This document shows positions 11,301 to 21,719 of a stretch of 64,000 bases of DNA, piece after piece (the first letter of the stretch is position 1; the number at the start of each line of letters is the position of its first letter). The stretch spans positions 41,500,151-41,564,150 of the forward strand of contig NC_054877.1 in NCBI RefSeq assembly GCF_018320785.1, read 5' to 3'. This DNA comes from Cheilinus undulatus. Lineage: Eukaryota; Chordata; Actinopteri; Labriformes; Labridae. The notes beneath the pieces were generated by a model. That model had not been told where the DNA came from, did not search any database, and was given only the letters and a program-made list of their open reading frames with translations. The position numbers and the translations under genes were made by a program.

Positions 11301-14300
11301 CTTTGAGGTTTCGGATGTAGGGATGGAAGTAGCCATGGAAGATTGCAGGGAGGAGGGGGTGGTGGTGGAGGGACCTGGAACTTTAGGAAAGGAGGAGAAG
11401 GGGAATGAAAGTTGAGAATGGCTAGAAGAAGCAAGCTGGTGAGAGCCTGGAGTGGAGGGTAGTGGGTTGCGCAGCAAGCCCAGTGCTGGGTGGTTGTAGA
11501 GGGAGGCATGTGCAGCAGGGGTAGAGGAAGACGTGGACACAGACGGGAAGAGAAGCTTGGGCAGGTGGGCTAGCTGGGAGTAGGCTGCAGGTGAAAGCAT
11601 TGGGGAAGGGGGAGTGTTCTCATCAAAGTGCTGTTGCTTGGTGCCCTTGAATAGTCCTGCAATGGTGGACGATGCAGTTAAAGAAGGGTTTGAGAGGAGA
11701 GAGGTAGCCAGGGAGGATGTAGAGGCTGAAGAGGAAGATGACTGGGATGGACCAGTAGTAATAGAAGCAGCAGCGGCTACAGCTGCAGCTCTATTAAGCT
11801 GTAGGAGAGAGTGGGAAATCAAAGCGAGATCCACACTAGGGGGCAGGGGGAGGGTAGAAGGGGTAGATCCTCCAGAGGCCCCCAGTGAAAATCCAGTGCC
11901 AGTACCACTTATCTCCAATTGATCTCCACCTGTTTCATCCTCAGGTCCACTTTTTGGCTTCTTCTGTATCATATTCAAACCACAAGTACTGCTACCACTG
12001 CTCATGGCCTGTCCTGCATCTGATCCTCTTGTGGCCCCTAATGCTACCCCAAACAGAGAAGGTGGGAGGAGTGACAATGAGAGCTCTGGATTTTGCTCAC
12101 GATGGCGTAGAAAGTGAACCTTGAGGTTTCCCCGTGTGGTGAAGCGACTGAGGCACACGGGACACTGGTAGGGTCGTTCTCCTGTGTGGGAGCGGAGATG
12201 TATCTGCAGGGAAGAGTCACTGCTGAAAGTTTTACCACAAAAACGGCAGGCATGTTGGAGGCGACTTGCAGAGGTGGAGCTTGATGCAGAAGAGGGCTCT
12301 TGGCCTCCAGAGACAGAGTGAAGTGCTTGTTGGGGGTTTGAGACCATTGGGACAGAAGCAGAGTTCAGGAAGGGCATACTGCTGTGACCACTTGATGAAG
12401 TGGTATTTGAAGACTTCTCATGAAGATAGCGGTTAGGCAGAGCTAAAGACAGGGCAAGTGGACAGTTGGATGGCGCCATTGGAATGGCGGCAGAGGAGGG
12501 GGTAGAGGGAGCTGTTGACCGAGAACTTCCTCTCAGATAACCTTGAGCCCCTGCGGCCCCTCCTGTCCCTTCCATATGGGTCTTGTGGGGCTGCAGAATT
12601 TGAGACAAAGAACTGCTTGGCTTTGTTGGTTTATTGGCTGCTTGAGAGGGCAAAAGGGAGGAGAAACAAGCTAGGAGAGGAGCCACTGAGGTTGAAGTCT
12701 GAGTTGTAGTTGGCTCATCAGCTGGGCTGGGTGCACGTTTGGTGTTTTCAAGGCAGAGCTGAGGCAAAGAAGGGAGGAGATGTTGGGGGGGTGCATCTAT
12801 GGAATAGGAAGCTCCACCAAGGCGTAGCACCTGTCTACAGATCTCCTCTGTTATCTGCATCTGGTGGATCTGCCTTTGCTGCAACACCCGCAGCTCCTCC
12901 AGGATCAGGGCGATGCTCAATTGGGCTCTAGAGGGCGCAGACGAGGAAGATGCCACTCCTGGGCTGGGAGTTGGAGTAACAGGACTTGGGGGACCCTCAG
13001 GGACACGGCTGGGGCTGCCAGGGTGTGGCGGAGGACAAAGGGAAGCAGAGGATGATGAGGAAGAAGAGGAGGTTGTTGTAGTGGCAGACAGACCCAGCTT
13101 GGGAGAGGCCATACTTGCACTTCTAGAGGAGTGGATAAGGGCTCTTGAGGATGATGCAGAGTTGCAGTCAGACAGTTGAAGCACAGGTGGATGTTTACTG
13201 TTGGAAAGGAGAGTAGAGTAAGGGAATTTGGGGGAAAGGGAGGGCTGTGGGTCTTTAAGGGGCTGGCTGGTTGAGCAGGATAGCAGTGGACCCTCAGAAG
13301 ATAGAGGGGGGGACTGAGAGCCCTTGAGAGATGAATGAAGTGCAAGGGACAACTGGGATCTTTGAAGAGAGGAGGATGGAGAGCACACAGGAGGATCCTG
13401 GGTAAGTGGAGCAGAGTGTGACCTCACTGCCAAGATGTCATCTAGGGAAATTAAAAGGAGAAAATCAAAATCAGTGTTAATTTAGTCAACTTTGACAAAA
13501 AAGGTTTGATGACCTTTTTTCCATGAGGAAGACAAGACTGAGACTGGCTAAAAATGGATCTTTGGTGATATAAACTGACAAAAAAAGTGAGTTTAGTTTT
13601 CATAATTGAGACTAAAAAATACTGAAGTTTTAGTACTGGACTGTTGGATGTTCAAAGTGTATGATATTTCTCAACTGTGGGTTTAATAAAGTATTGTTAG
13701 TTCATTAATATAGGGATTTTACATTTATCTTAAATTTACAGTTTGGCTTATTCACTTAGTTAAACAAAAATAAATTTCTTGACTAAATGTAAGGGTTTTT
13801 ATTGGCTAAAACTAGACCAAAATATTTAGACTAGACTAGCCATGCAGTCTCCATTTGCAAACATCTTTGACACAAAATGGTCAGTCTGAAGAGCAAGTCT
13901 TGGTTTGGCAGATGCTGGGAGAACGTTACATTGTGCCAACTGGGAAGTTTGGTGGGGCAGAGATAAAGGTATGGGGCAGTTTTCAGGATTTGAGCTAGGT
14001 CCCTTATCTGAAGGGAAGGCCAATCTTAATGCTTCAGCATACCAAGACATTTCGGACAATGCTATGGTTCCAACTTTGTGGCAACAGTTTAAGGAAGGCC
14101 CTCTTCTATCCCTGACTGTGCCCTATAGTGCACAAAGCAAGGACTATAAAGACTTTGCTGTGTAAGAACTTGACTGGTCCACACAGGGGCCTGATCTCAA
14201 CCTCATGGAGGACCTTTGGGATGAACTAGAATGAAGATTAGGAGCCAGGCCTTCTCATCCTAGATCAGTGCTTGACCTCATAAATGCTCTACAGAGTGAT

Positions 14301-17300
14301 TGGGCACAAATTCCCACAGAGACACTCCAAAGTCTTGTGGAAAGCTCTTCTCTTTCAAGAAGAGTGGAGGCTGTTAGAGATGCAAAAGGGTTGATGCTAC
14401 TCTGTATGAAAGTAAATGCAGTTAAATGCACTATCCTTACAGTCTCTGTTGGTGTAATAGTCAGGCGTTTGTCCATTAAGTGTAGCTGCTAAAACGACAC
14501 TGATCAAAATACATTCATGTCAATTTTAACTGAAACACAATATTCAGGATTTAGGAAATACTACAGTCTTTTTGGTGAAATAATTTTGTGGTTTTACACT
14601 TAATATTTTAGTCAAACTTTGCATTGGCACTTTGGAACAACTTGTAACAGCAAGCAAGGTTAAATGAAGGGTGTCATTAGTTGGCTACTTGATCTCAAGG
14701 AATGGGGACACTCAGTTTACAAAAGGTGACTTTCAACCTCCAAATTCAATTTCCCCCACCTAATCATCCACCACTGTCTTCTTTTCTTCTTTGTCCTGTC
14801 CATCCTCATCAACTGCAGCCTCCCCACTTCTGTCGCCACACCCGCACAAACCGGACATGCTATGCATGCAGGCACACATGCCAACACACATCGACACACA
14901 GATTCCACTGATCTGCAAGAATACACTGCTCACCCATAGAGGGGACTACCTTGTTTCCAGGGCAACACGCACAAGACAATGGACTTTACCTCACCCCCCA
15001 CCCCCCCATCCCAATAAAAGAAGCCACATTCACTCACTGAGACACTCTTCCATCCCGGCCTCTGTTTTTTCTTTCTTCTTGCATTCAATCTGTCTTTCTT
15101 TCATCTCCTTAAGAGCCCTTCCCCCATCGCCCAACAGGGGTGCTTATAGGTTTAGGTCCTGCCCGGGTACTGGACAGTGTAGAGGGTTCCTGATTGGCTG
15201 GCAGACTTGACCTTAAACACCCTGAGGTCAAATTCCTGATATGGTTTAGGACGAGGCAGAGGAAGAGAGGTGTCGTGCAAAGAAAACAAACAGCCTGCAG
15301 ACAGACATGATGACTCAGAGACCATCAATGTGTTAAATTAGCTCAAAGAAGCGTAGTCGGACGGTGGTCAAAGCTCATACTCACAGAATACCTGTCAATG
15401 CACGAAAAAGACATGAAATTAAACTTTTTTATCCACATGGTTACTCTGTCGCGTGACTCATTGCTACTTATTTAAAGCTGCAATTTTCTGACACAAACGT
15501 GGGCCTTCTTCCTGTAACTAGAGTGTCCAGGCAAAGATGAATACACACACAAACCCTGTCACACACGCACTTCTTCATGGGTATGCTCATGCTTCAGTGC
15601 CCAGCAACAAAGCTGAAAGGGGACAATGGGGTCTAATGCTATTTCACTAAGAACACCTTATACAGTGCCTCACAAAGTTTCCTTATTCTTCATCTTCTCG
15701 TGCTTCAGCAGAATCCGCATCTTGCTTTTTCTTGCACATTTTTTAGTTCCCTAAACGTTCATTTCACAGATGTTTCTCTGGTGCTTTGAGCACCTAAGAT
15801 CTCCCTCTTCTGGGTGGTCCGTGTCTTTGAACCTGGCAGTGAGGAGGAGTGAAGACATTTGGGTTTTACAGGGCAAAGAAAGCAGCTAATGGCTGCCACT
15901 ACAGAGAATGAATTAAAGACTCTGCAGGCTGGTCATTCCAAGATGTCTTCTTTTTCATAGCAGGCAAGACTGAAATGCACCTAGAAGGTCTACTATAACT
16001 ATAAAAATGCAAATTAAAGGGATTTAACCAATTATCGGATTAGAAAGTGCATATGAATGTTGACTCAGTAAATAATTATTATCTTAAACAAAACTCTCAT
16101 ATGGGATGGATAAAGTGTTTAAGAGTCAAAAGTTAAAATTTGAAAGCATCTTGACAGGGGGATTTCAGAATCAGAGTGTTGGTGGTCCTGGAGATAATGT
16201 GACATGTAGACATCCTTGCAAAGTGCTCTCAGTAAGAGACTGTCTCTGAACAGGTCATACTTATGTATGTGTGCCTTTGTTATTAACAGAAACAATACTT
16301 AGTAACATGAGTTTTCCATTACAAAATGCACATCAAATTCCACTTGTCATTATCGTGCCGTTGCAGTCATCTAGAAATTTCATTTTGACCTGCGTCCTAA
16401 ACTAGATTTGACATAGTACTGATTATCACCACTCTAAATTCAACATAAAACCTTGAAAATTAAAATGAGTACTGAGACCTGTCAGACTAAGTCATTGGTG
16501 CTGCTTTATAGAGCTCTAAGATGATAATGAGGGGTTCTGCAGACCCCCCAAAAAAGGTCTAAAAGCACCTATGATCTTGGTTTAGAATAGTGTAGTGTAT
16601 ATGATAAAACTAAAATTATCAGCTATGAACATTATCTCTGTATTTAAAGGATAAATGATCAATGCAACATTCAAATTAACCATCCAACGTGGATCCAAAC
16701 CTTACTGAAAGACAGGGGTTGAAAGTAACTCATTTTATTTACTTTAATTACAGTAATTGAGTGGCTTTTTTGTCTACTTGTACTGTTTTGAGTAATTTTC
16801 ACACTAGAACCACCAGGAATGTTTTTATACCTAAAACAGCCAGCAGGTAAAATCTAGCAGTTATAAAAGTACATTTGATTGGAGCAATTATTTCACCCCA
16901 GACAACAAAAAGCTCATTAGCCACAAAAAGAGAACTGGATCACTGTCAGATTATCTGTCATTCAAAATGGTATTAGGACTGATCATTCAGCAAACCTAGT
17001 GACCTTTCTCAGTAATTAATCTTGTTTTTGCCTGTGCTAACTAATTACTTGGTCTTTACGTGGTAAGTGTATGGTAAGTCATATTGGGTTATTGGGTAAC
17101 TAACACTGGTAATAAATAGGAAAGAACAGAGAAGGTGCAGCTGTCATACTAGGCATTTAGCTGGTAAAAATATATTAACTTGTAACTGTGATACCAGGTA
17201 ACTATCCATGATAATTCATAGGTGTATAAAGAGAAACTTCAGCTCAAATTACATATACATTGCTTAACATATTTATTAGACCACCCTAAACCTAACCAAA

Positions 17301-18977
17301 GTAAGGTTTATGCCACAGCTGCCCTAAATTAACAGCATTGGTAATTACCAAAATCATTGTTCATGTTTCTGCAATGGTTAATACACCAATATGTAGAAGC
17401 TCTTTAATCCAAATGATATTTTTAATGCTAAAATATAATTATTATTGTTATCCATGAATTTTCAAATTTACTGATTTACAAAAAAAAAAAAAACTGGAAA
17501 ACTAGTAAAGCTCATTATTATTTCTTTATTAATATGTCAAATTATAGTTATTTACTTGCATTCCTGAACAGAAAAATGAGTTTTAGTGGTTGAACGTTAT
17601 GCTTAATTCATTTCTGACTTCTCAGAGAAGCCCAGTGAGCTGGCTCAAATTTGGGTGAATTCAGTTTGAAATCCCTCATTCCTGTTCTAAATGGTAAAAC
17701 GTGGAGAGCTCACTGAAAATGAAAGAGTCCGCATTAAAGCACTTTATGATGCTGGATGGTCTCTGAGACAAATATGACAGGAGTGGTCCAATAAATTTGT
17801 TAAGCACTGTATATACTTGGTAAATATATGGTCACTTATATTGTGTTATTGGGTAACTACCAGTGGTAATAAACAAAAAAAAGGTAAATGATATAGTGTC
17901 ATTGGGTGATTGCCTCTGTAATAAATAAGTAAATACTGAAAATCTATTGCTCAAATACATGTGGTTAGTTACAATGTTATTGCTAATTACCACTATGATA
18001 AAAGTATTACAGCGGTGATTATCTGATAACACAATATAAACAGGTAAATTCCTAATATTTCAGTTGTAGTTTTTCTGTACCTTCTTGTGTTTGAAAAGGG
18101 GAAAACTATAATTAACCATATATATTTACCTGATCAATGCCTATAATTTAAGCTGCAGATGTAAATACCCAGTAACACAATCAAATGTACCAGATAATAC
18201 CTAGTATTTGAGCTGTAGTTTCTCTGTAATTACATATTTATTACCAGAGTTAATTACCCAATAACACTATGTAAATAAGATATATTTACTCGGTAAATAA
18301 CTGTGATTAGGGAACTGTAAATAAAGGGTTACATAACATCTATTGTTAGTCTGCTGGTGTGAAACAAAACAGAGAAAATCAGTGCTTTCTTATGGTGTCA
18401 ATTTGACCCGAATGGTGGTTCTAGGTATAAATGGTCTTTTATAATATTTGGAGTTGTGCAAACAGTTGTTAATGACACCAGGACTAACTGACATAATTAA
18501 ACTGTAGCCTTGAGTACATTTTACCCAACGGTGGTTCTAGTGTTAAAGCCAGCAATGCTGCTTTTACTTAAATGTATCTGGGAAAATATTACACTTCATT
18601 ACATTTAAAAAGCACCAAATGCTGAGTAAAAAATGAAGCACTAAAAGCCAATACAAGGAGGTCCAAGCTTTCTGCTAACATTAAACCAGACACATTTCAT
18701 CATATTAAATTCTACTGCTGCTGTACAAGCCCCTTGGGTAGAAAAGGTAGCTATTCATTACTCTGAAAGATCTACTTTTTACTTTTACCTGAGTGGATTT
18801 CTAGAGAGATTTTAACCAAAGTAACTGTACTTTTACTTGAGTCTGATATTCTTCCTCCACCTCTGCTGAAAGAACAGTATTCTTTGGATAAATGGTCTCA
18901 CCATGCTCAAGTATCCGACAGGCACCGAGGGTCAGGCTCATAAGCTGCTGGGGTCGTTTCTGTTTCCGACGGGACAT
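8076..18977 (-). CDS. sall2: Sall2, spalt-like zinc-finger transcription factor
   Basis: Three coding exons (18902-18977, 9588-13441, 8076-8387) join in frame to 1413 codons plus stop. The product is a nuclear DNA-binding regulator of the Spalt family. It begins [12 protein letters not shown], the Spalt N-terminal motif known to recruit NuRD. A Gln-rich dimerisation helix lies at about 198-231 ([13 protein letters not shown]). A C2H2 pair lies at about 423-473, a three-finger cluster at about 852-938, and a last finger near 1293-1315. The helix sequence, a DENTPP motif and a [12 protein letters not shown] motif match SALL2 specifically rather than SALL1, SALL3 or SALL4. All splice sites are GT-AG and the phases agree (1, then 0). 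The mammalian N-terminal C2HC finger is absent, as is one finger of the C-terminal pair. Long Ser/Thr/Pro-rich linkers are typical. Paralogue assignment is by recall of the family, not by a tree. Confidence 0.92.
8575..9490 (+). mobile_element. hAT-type element fragment with degenerate gccacttttt array
   Basis: It begins CAGTGATACTCAA, a plausible hAT-type terminus, then runs into about 0.85 kb of pyrimidine-rich units such as ttttgccacttttatcccatttttgcc. The same unit family fills the intact element at 47474-48428 and, reversed, 52740-53460. No matching right end or duplication of tactaaag was found near 9490, so the copy is truncated. It fills most of sall2 intron 2 on the strand opposite the gene. 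The long Phe/Leu/Cys open frames here are spurious. Confidence 0.6.
9588..13441 (-). CDS. sall2: sall2 exon 2 (main exon)
   Basis: This 3854-nt exon starts after a ccctag acceptor. Its first two bases (AT) complete a codon begun in exon 1, giving Asp, then DILAVRSHS. It ends GLK at an AAG/gtaagc donor, phase 0. Visible zinc fingers: [10 protein letters not shown]...H-x3-H and [10 protein letters not shown]...H-x3-H joined by [17 protein letters not shown]..., [10 protein letters not shown]... and SCPLCQRKF... as a cluster; and the Cys half of a last finger ([10 protein letters not shown]). Poly-Ser tracts and an Ala run (about 575-585) lie between. The exon is intact, which argues strongly against a pseudogene. 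Many open frames on the opposite strand are shadows of its biased codons. Confidence 0.95.
13442..13849. other. Start of sall2 intron 1, nothing recognised
   Basis: AT-rich intronic DNA between the exon 2 acceptor and a Tc1 relic. It contains weak actaaaa-type repetition resembling the elements at 22962 and 32271, but no boundaries could be drawn. Confidence 0.4.
13850..14420 (+). mobile_element. Tc1/mariner transposase remnant, C-terminal half
   Basis: Broken plus-strand frames read [10 protein letters not shown]...VPTLWQQF, then after a damaged catalytic stretch [15 protein letters not shown], then [19 protein letters not shown]...[15 protein letters not shown] and [11 protein letters not shown]. 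These correspond to the central and C-terminal part of a Tc1-like DDE transposase, including the (S)PDLNP-I-E-x-LW region that carries the last catalytic acid. A stop follows DELE, and the Asp-containing HDNAP-type motif is lost. Inactive; it lies in sall2 intron 1 opposite to the gene. Confidence 0.8.
14421..15037. other. sall2 intron 1 spacer, nothing recognised
   Basis: No repeat ends or splice-flanked frames were identified. Cysteine-rich chance frames around 14700-14930 come from a cacac-rich stretch. A poly-C run lies near 14995-15008. Confidence 0.4.
15038..15053 (-). CDS. sall2: Candidate alternative sall2 first exon (E1A-like)
   Basis: Minus-strand ATG at 15053 in a strong context (G at -3, G at +4) reads MEECL plus one base, then a consensus donor A/gtgagtg at 15037. 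The phase is 1, exactly what exon 2 needs. Splicing gives [15 protein letters not shown] in the correct frame. Mammalian SALL2 is known to use two alternative first exons with separate promoters, one lacking MSRRKQ. Here a TATA-like and a CCAAT box lie 90-145 bases upstream. The coding part is only 16 nt, so chance cannot be ruled out. Confidence 0.45.
15143..15197 (-). promoter_or_regulatory. CCAAT plus TATA-like promoter candidate for sall2 E1A
   Basis: On the minus strand a CCAAT box (plus attgg, 15193-15197, within ccagccaatcagg) is followed 45 bases later by tataag (plus cttata, 15143-15148). The spacing is typical of vertebrate core promoters. A start site near 15115 would leave about 60 bases of leader before the ATG at 15053. 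Confidence 0.4.
15200..16712. other. sall2 intron 1 spacer, nothing recognised
   Basis: No long frame, repeat boundary or tandem structure was identified. Short CA-rich stretches occur near 15540-15575. Confidence 0.4.
16713..18865. mobile_element. hAT-type miniature element with nested piggyBac-type element
   Basis: The ends are CAGGGGTTGAAAGTAACT on the left and ACTTGAGT...CTTCCTCCACCTCTG on the right, which are imperfect inverted repeats. Both sides carry the perfect 8-bp duplication ctgaaaga (16705-16712 and 18866-18873), the hAT signature. It has no transposase. A separate element (16798-18547) is inserted inside it. The right duplication ends 27 bases before the sall2 exon 1 donor at 18901, so the insertion almost touches the splice site. 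A shorter relative is at 39530-39700. Confidence 0.85.
16798..18547. mobile_element. piggyBac-type miniature element nested in a hAT element
   Basis: The inverted termini are acactagaaccacc (left) and ggtggttctagtgtt (right). The right end abuts TTAA (18544-18547). The left has ttca where TTAA is expected, probably one mutation. TTAA targets with cactagaacc termini fit piggyBac-derived elements. The interior (17040-18340) is a degenerate run of gtaattacc/ggtaataaat units. No transposase frame was found. Confidence 0.65.
18902..18977 (-). CDS. sall2: sall2 exon 1 with MSRRKQ repressor motif
   Basis: The minus-strand ATG at 18977 opens 25 codons, [18 protein letters not shown] and on to LEH, plus one base, then donor CATG/gtgagac at 18901. 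The phase (1) matches exon 2. MSRRKQ followed by basic residues and P-Q is the Spalt N-terminal motif known to bind NuRD and confer repression. A possible acceptor (atcctgcag) lies just upstream of the ATG at 18982, so this could be either a first exon or a second exon behind a 5' non-coding exon. An inverted CCAAT (plus attgg) lies near 19014. Confidence 0.85.
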
Positions 18978-20125
18978 GCTTCTGCAGGATGGGACCGACG
19001 GAGGTGCGCATTGGCCAACACACAACTTTTATTCTGTCTCCCTGCACACTGAAAAAAGTAGGTTTCTAGATTACTTGCAGGTAGAGCAAAAAACAAAGAG
19101 AAACTACTATTTCCAAAAATGCAACAGCTCCTTGCTGATTGGTCTGAACAAAGCGTGTCCACGTTGGTGGCATTGTGGTGTAGAGAAAGAAAAACAGAGC
19201 TAAAGTGCCATGTGACAGTTCTTCTCGACAAGTCTCCCTTTTCTCAAAACTCACCGTTGGCCCTCCTTCCTTACAAACACACACACATGCACACACACAG
19301 CTCACTTGTTCATCCACTACTTTGCATTCAAATGGCGAGTGAACACCCCTTCTTTTGAGCCAAGAGTCCACTGGCTCTCTTTAGTAAACCCTCATAAATT
19401 GACGCTCAAGTTCATCGCATAAAGGCCCCTGCTTGAGCTTCCGTGCACTCATTATCATCCTATAAATCTAAACCTTTGCTGTGCGTAATGGAGGGGAACT
19501 GTGCGCACAGGTGGGCGCAGAAGCCAATGCCAGCTACGTTTAATGATTACATGCACATTTAAACAGAATTTCGTGTCACATGCACGCTCTCATAACAGCC
19601 TCTTCGAGGCGTCTGAATCGTGTGTGAGGCTGCAGGATGCCCCCGCCGCCTCTAAAGACAGGCTCCTGTGTGAGCTCAGTAAACAGAGAGGCTGAAATGA
19701 GGTGGAATTTGCAACAATGGCGTTGAGGGAGCACAGCTGAGTGAGCATCACCCTCTCAGAGCCTCTCCAGCACATAAGGCCACTGACTGGAGGCACAATG
19801 CTCCCTTTTCACCCTCATCCCGACTGCTTACCACGTGGAGAGAGGTAGTGAAAGAAAGACACAGGCAGTGTGAGAGCGAGGAAAATAATTTTTCACCCGG
19901 GCCCTGTGACACCCACCTAACCACCTCACCACCACCCTCCTCCTCCTCCTCCTTCACGTCTCTCTGAGGCTTGGATAGAATAATAAAACGTGTCTAATGA
20001 TTGATACTAAGTCTGATTACAATGGGGAATCGCCGCATAAACTCATGGAATGATTTATGTGTTAATAACTGAAAATATGTTTTCCACTGTTTGACAATGA
20101 AAGCCAGAATAACCTAATATTACAG
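18978..20125. promoter_or_regulatory. Upstream flank of sall2 exon 1
   Basis: Contains a CCAAT box in sall2 orientation about 35 bases from the start codon and a (ca)n-like stretch at 19275-19300. GC content is moderate and there are several short chance frames. No repeat boundaries were found. It probably holds the proximal promoter or the first part of a 5' intron. Confidence 0.35.
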
Positions 20126-20506
20126 TCACAGGACGTATGGAAAGTCTGCTGTCAGCTTATGGTGACTTTTTTTATTAAAACAGCGGGAAAATTCGACCAA
20201 TATTGAACGATCATTACGGAATAAAAAACGCCGAAAGCGTGCGTAATTACGCGATCGATCATATTTTGTCAAATAGAAAGCTGAAACAACTCTAGTATAC
20301 AGAAATATCCCGTCTATTAGCCTATAAAGATCTCTATTTAGTCCACGGTGCGTTCGTATTTTTCGTGCCATCTTGCCATTTTGTTCGCGTACACGACGGC
20401 GGGACGTTATTAACGCCAATGTTTGGAAACAAGCGCAAAATACGGCTGTGAGATGCGCGTTCCCGCTACTGTACGGCGACCTGTTGCACGCCACGCGCGC
20501 TCCCAC
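20126..20506 (-). other. CpG-dense unexplained open frame
   Basis: A 126-codon minus-strand frame is unusually rich in CpG (cgcgatcgatc, gtacggcgacc, cacgcgcgc) although overall GC is ordinary. The conceptual product is basic and Arg/Tyr/Phe-rich and matches no family I know. The flanking sequence contains a short palindrome (atcataacaagttatgat) near 20508. It may be part of the unmethylated sall2 CpG island or a young insertion; evidence that it is a gene is weak. Confidence 0.3.
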
Positions 20507-20632
20507 ATCATAACAAGTTATGATTCATAAAAAAATATGACTTCTTCGAAAATACAGTCCCGGATGTGCATTTCCCCCACGGGCCGCTCGTCGCCGACAC
20601 AACCACGTAGAAAATATGAGAAAAGAACTTAC

Positions 20633-21100
20633 CATGTTGGAAACGATGATTTTTGGCAGCGGTTTGTGAAATGACAGGAGGGGAAACGGCTCCGGAGCTT
20701 ATGTTGGGTCAGATCGGCTCCGTCTCTCAGCCGGGACACTGGCGCAGCGTTTCCCTATTCACTCCCAGGGATGCGCAGTCGGACAGCCGCATTTTTTTTT
20801 TCAATTATTTATCTCCGTCGCAAATCGCGTTTGTTTCTCTTATGACAAAGGGTTATTATGCCTGAATGTATTTACTCATAGTCCTCTGGCAGCAGCAGGA
20901 GCGGGGCGGTGCACGGAGCTGTACTCGCCACAGGGGGAGGATTATTTAGCTGCTGCTCTTCCCTCTCTTTGTATTTGTCGGGCCTGCTCCTGTCAGGCCT
21001 GTCTGCGCTCTCTGCGGTACTGTCTGTCTGTCCGTCTGTCTGTGAGCTGGCTAGCTGTCTGTCTGCCTGTCTCTTATAATTAATGGCCCTCGCCGCCAGA
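20633..21100 (-). promoter_or_regulatory. CpG-rich promoter region with a strong minus-strand donor
   Basis: The stretch is CpG-rich (cggctccgg, cagccggg, gcgcagcg). On the minus strand it ends with CAACATG/gtaagt, a near-perfect splice donor at 20632. It could be the 5' exon and CpG island of sall2, spliced to the acceptor at 18982. Joined directly to exon 2 it does not give an open frame from its ATG. Only transcript data would decide. Confidence 0.4.
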
Positions 21101-21719
21101 CGGTCCTCAGGGAAACAGTGACCACGGTTACCTCCACATTGGCTCTCAGTGTGCATCTCACATAGGAGAGCAGGCCCGGCCACAGACACTTCTAAGGCAG
21201 GGCTGAGGGAGCCAGACGTTAGTTAAGATTTCAGGACAGCTCAGGTGTGCTCAGCTCCCCTTCCACCATGATTACTGTTCACCCTGTCATAGAAATAATC
21301 ACCCATAACGACCATATTCTGGACCGTAATGATAGCTGAGATTGAGTTAATATTGATGGATTATTTACTGGTTATTGACTTCTTATTAGAGTCTTTAGGA
21401 TGTAAATCCTGACTTCCAAAGACATATTTGGTCACTTGATACTTAAAATAAGCAGAAATTACGAAAGCAACATGCTTTTACACAGACTCCATTCAGCTAA
21501 AGCTTCATGCTCCATGAGTGTCACATGACTCAAAAGGTTTGTCAGTTATTATTGAGTTACTTTACCCTGGGATATTTCCCCCAATTCTTTGACTTTTTAT
21601 TGCATTAACACATTTCTTCAGTGATTCCTATTGAAACGGAAAAAACAGCACTGAGTGTTTTATGTCTTCTTCAGTGTAACACAAACACACACACAGGCAG
21701 TTTTACTACCAAGGTAGGC
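21101..21719. other. Intergenic spacer, nothing recognised
   Basis: AT-rich DNA past the CpG-rich zone, with a short (ca)n stretch near 21680. No coding or repeat structure could be supported. Confidence 0.4.

Noticed and set aside
9811-13179. Multiple open frames on the plus strand opposite sall2 exon 2
   Set aside because: They are shadows of the Ser/Pro-rich sall2 codons. No independent start or splice pattern supports them.
13850-14420. A domesticated transposase gene
   Set aside because: The catalytic region is damaged, stops interrupt the frame, and no N-terminal DNA-binding part or splice structure is present.
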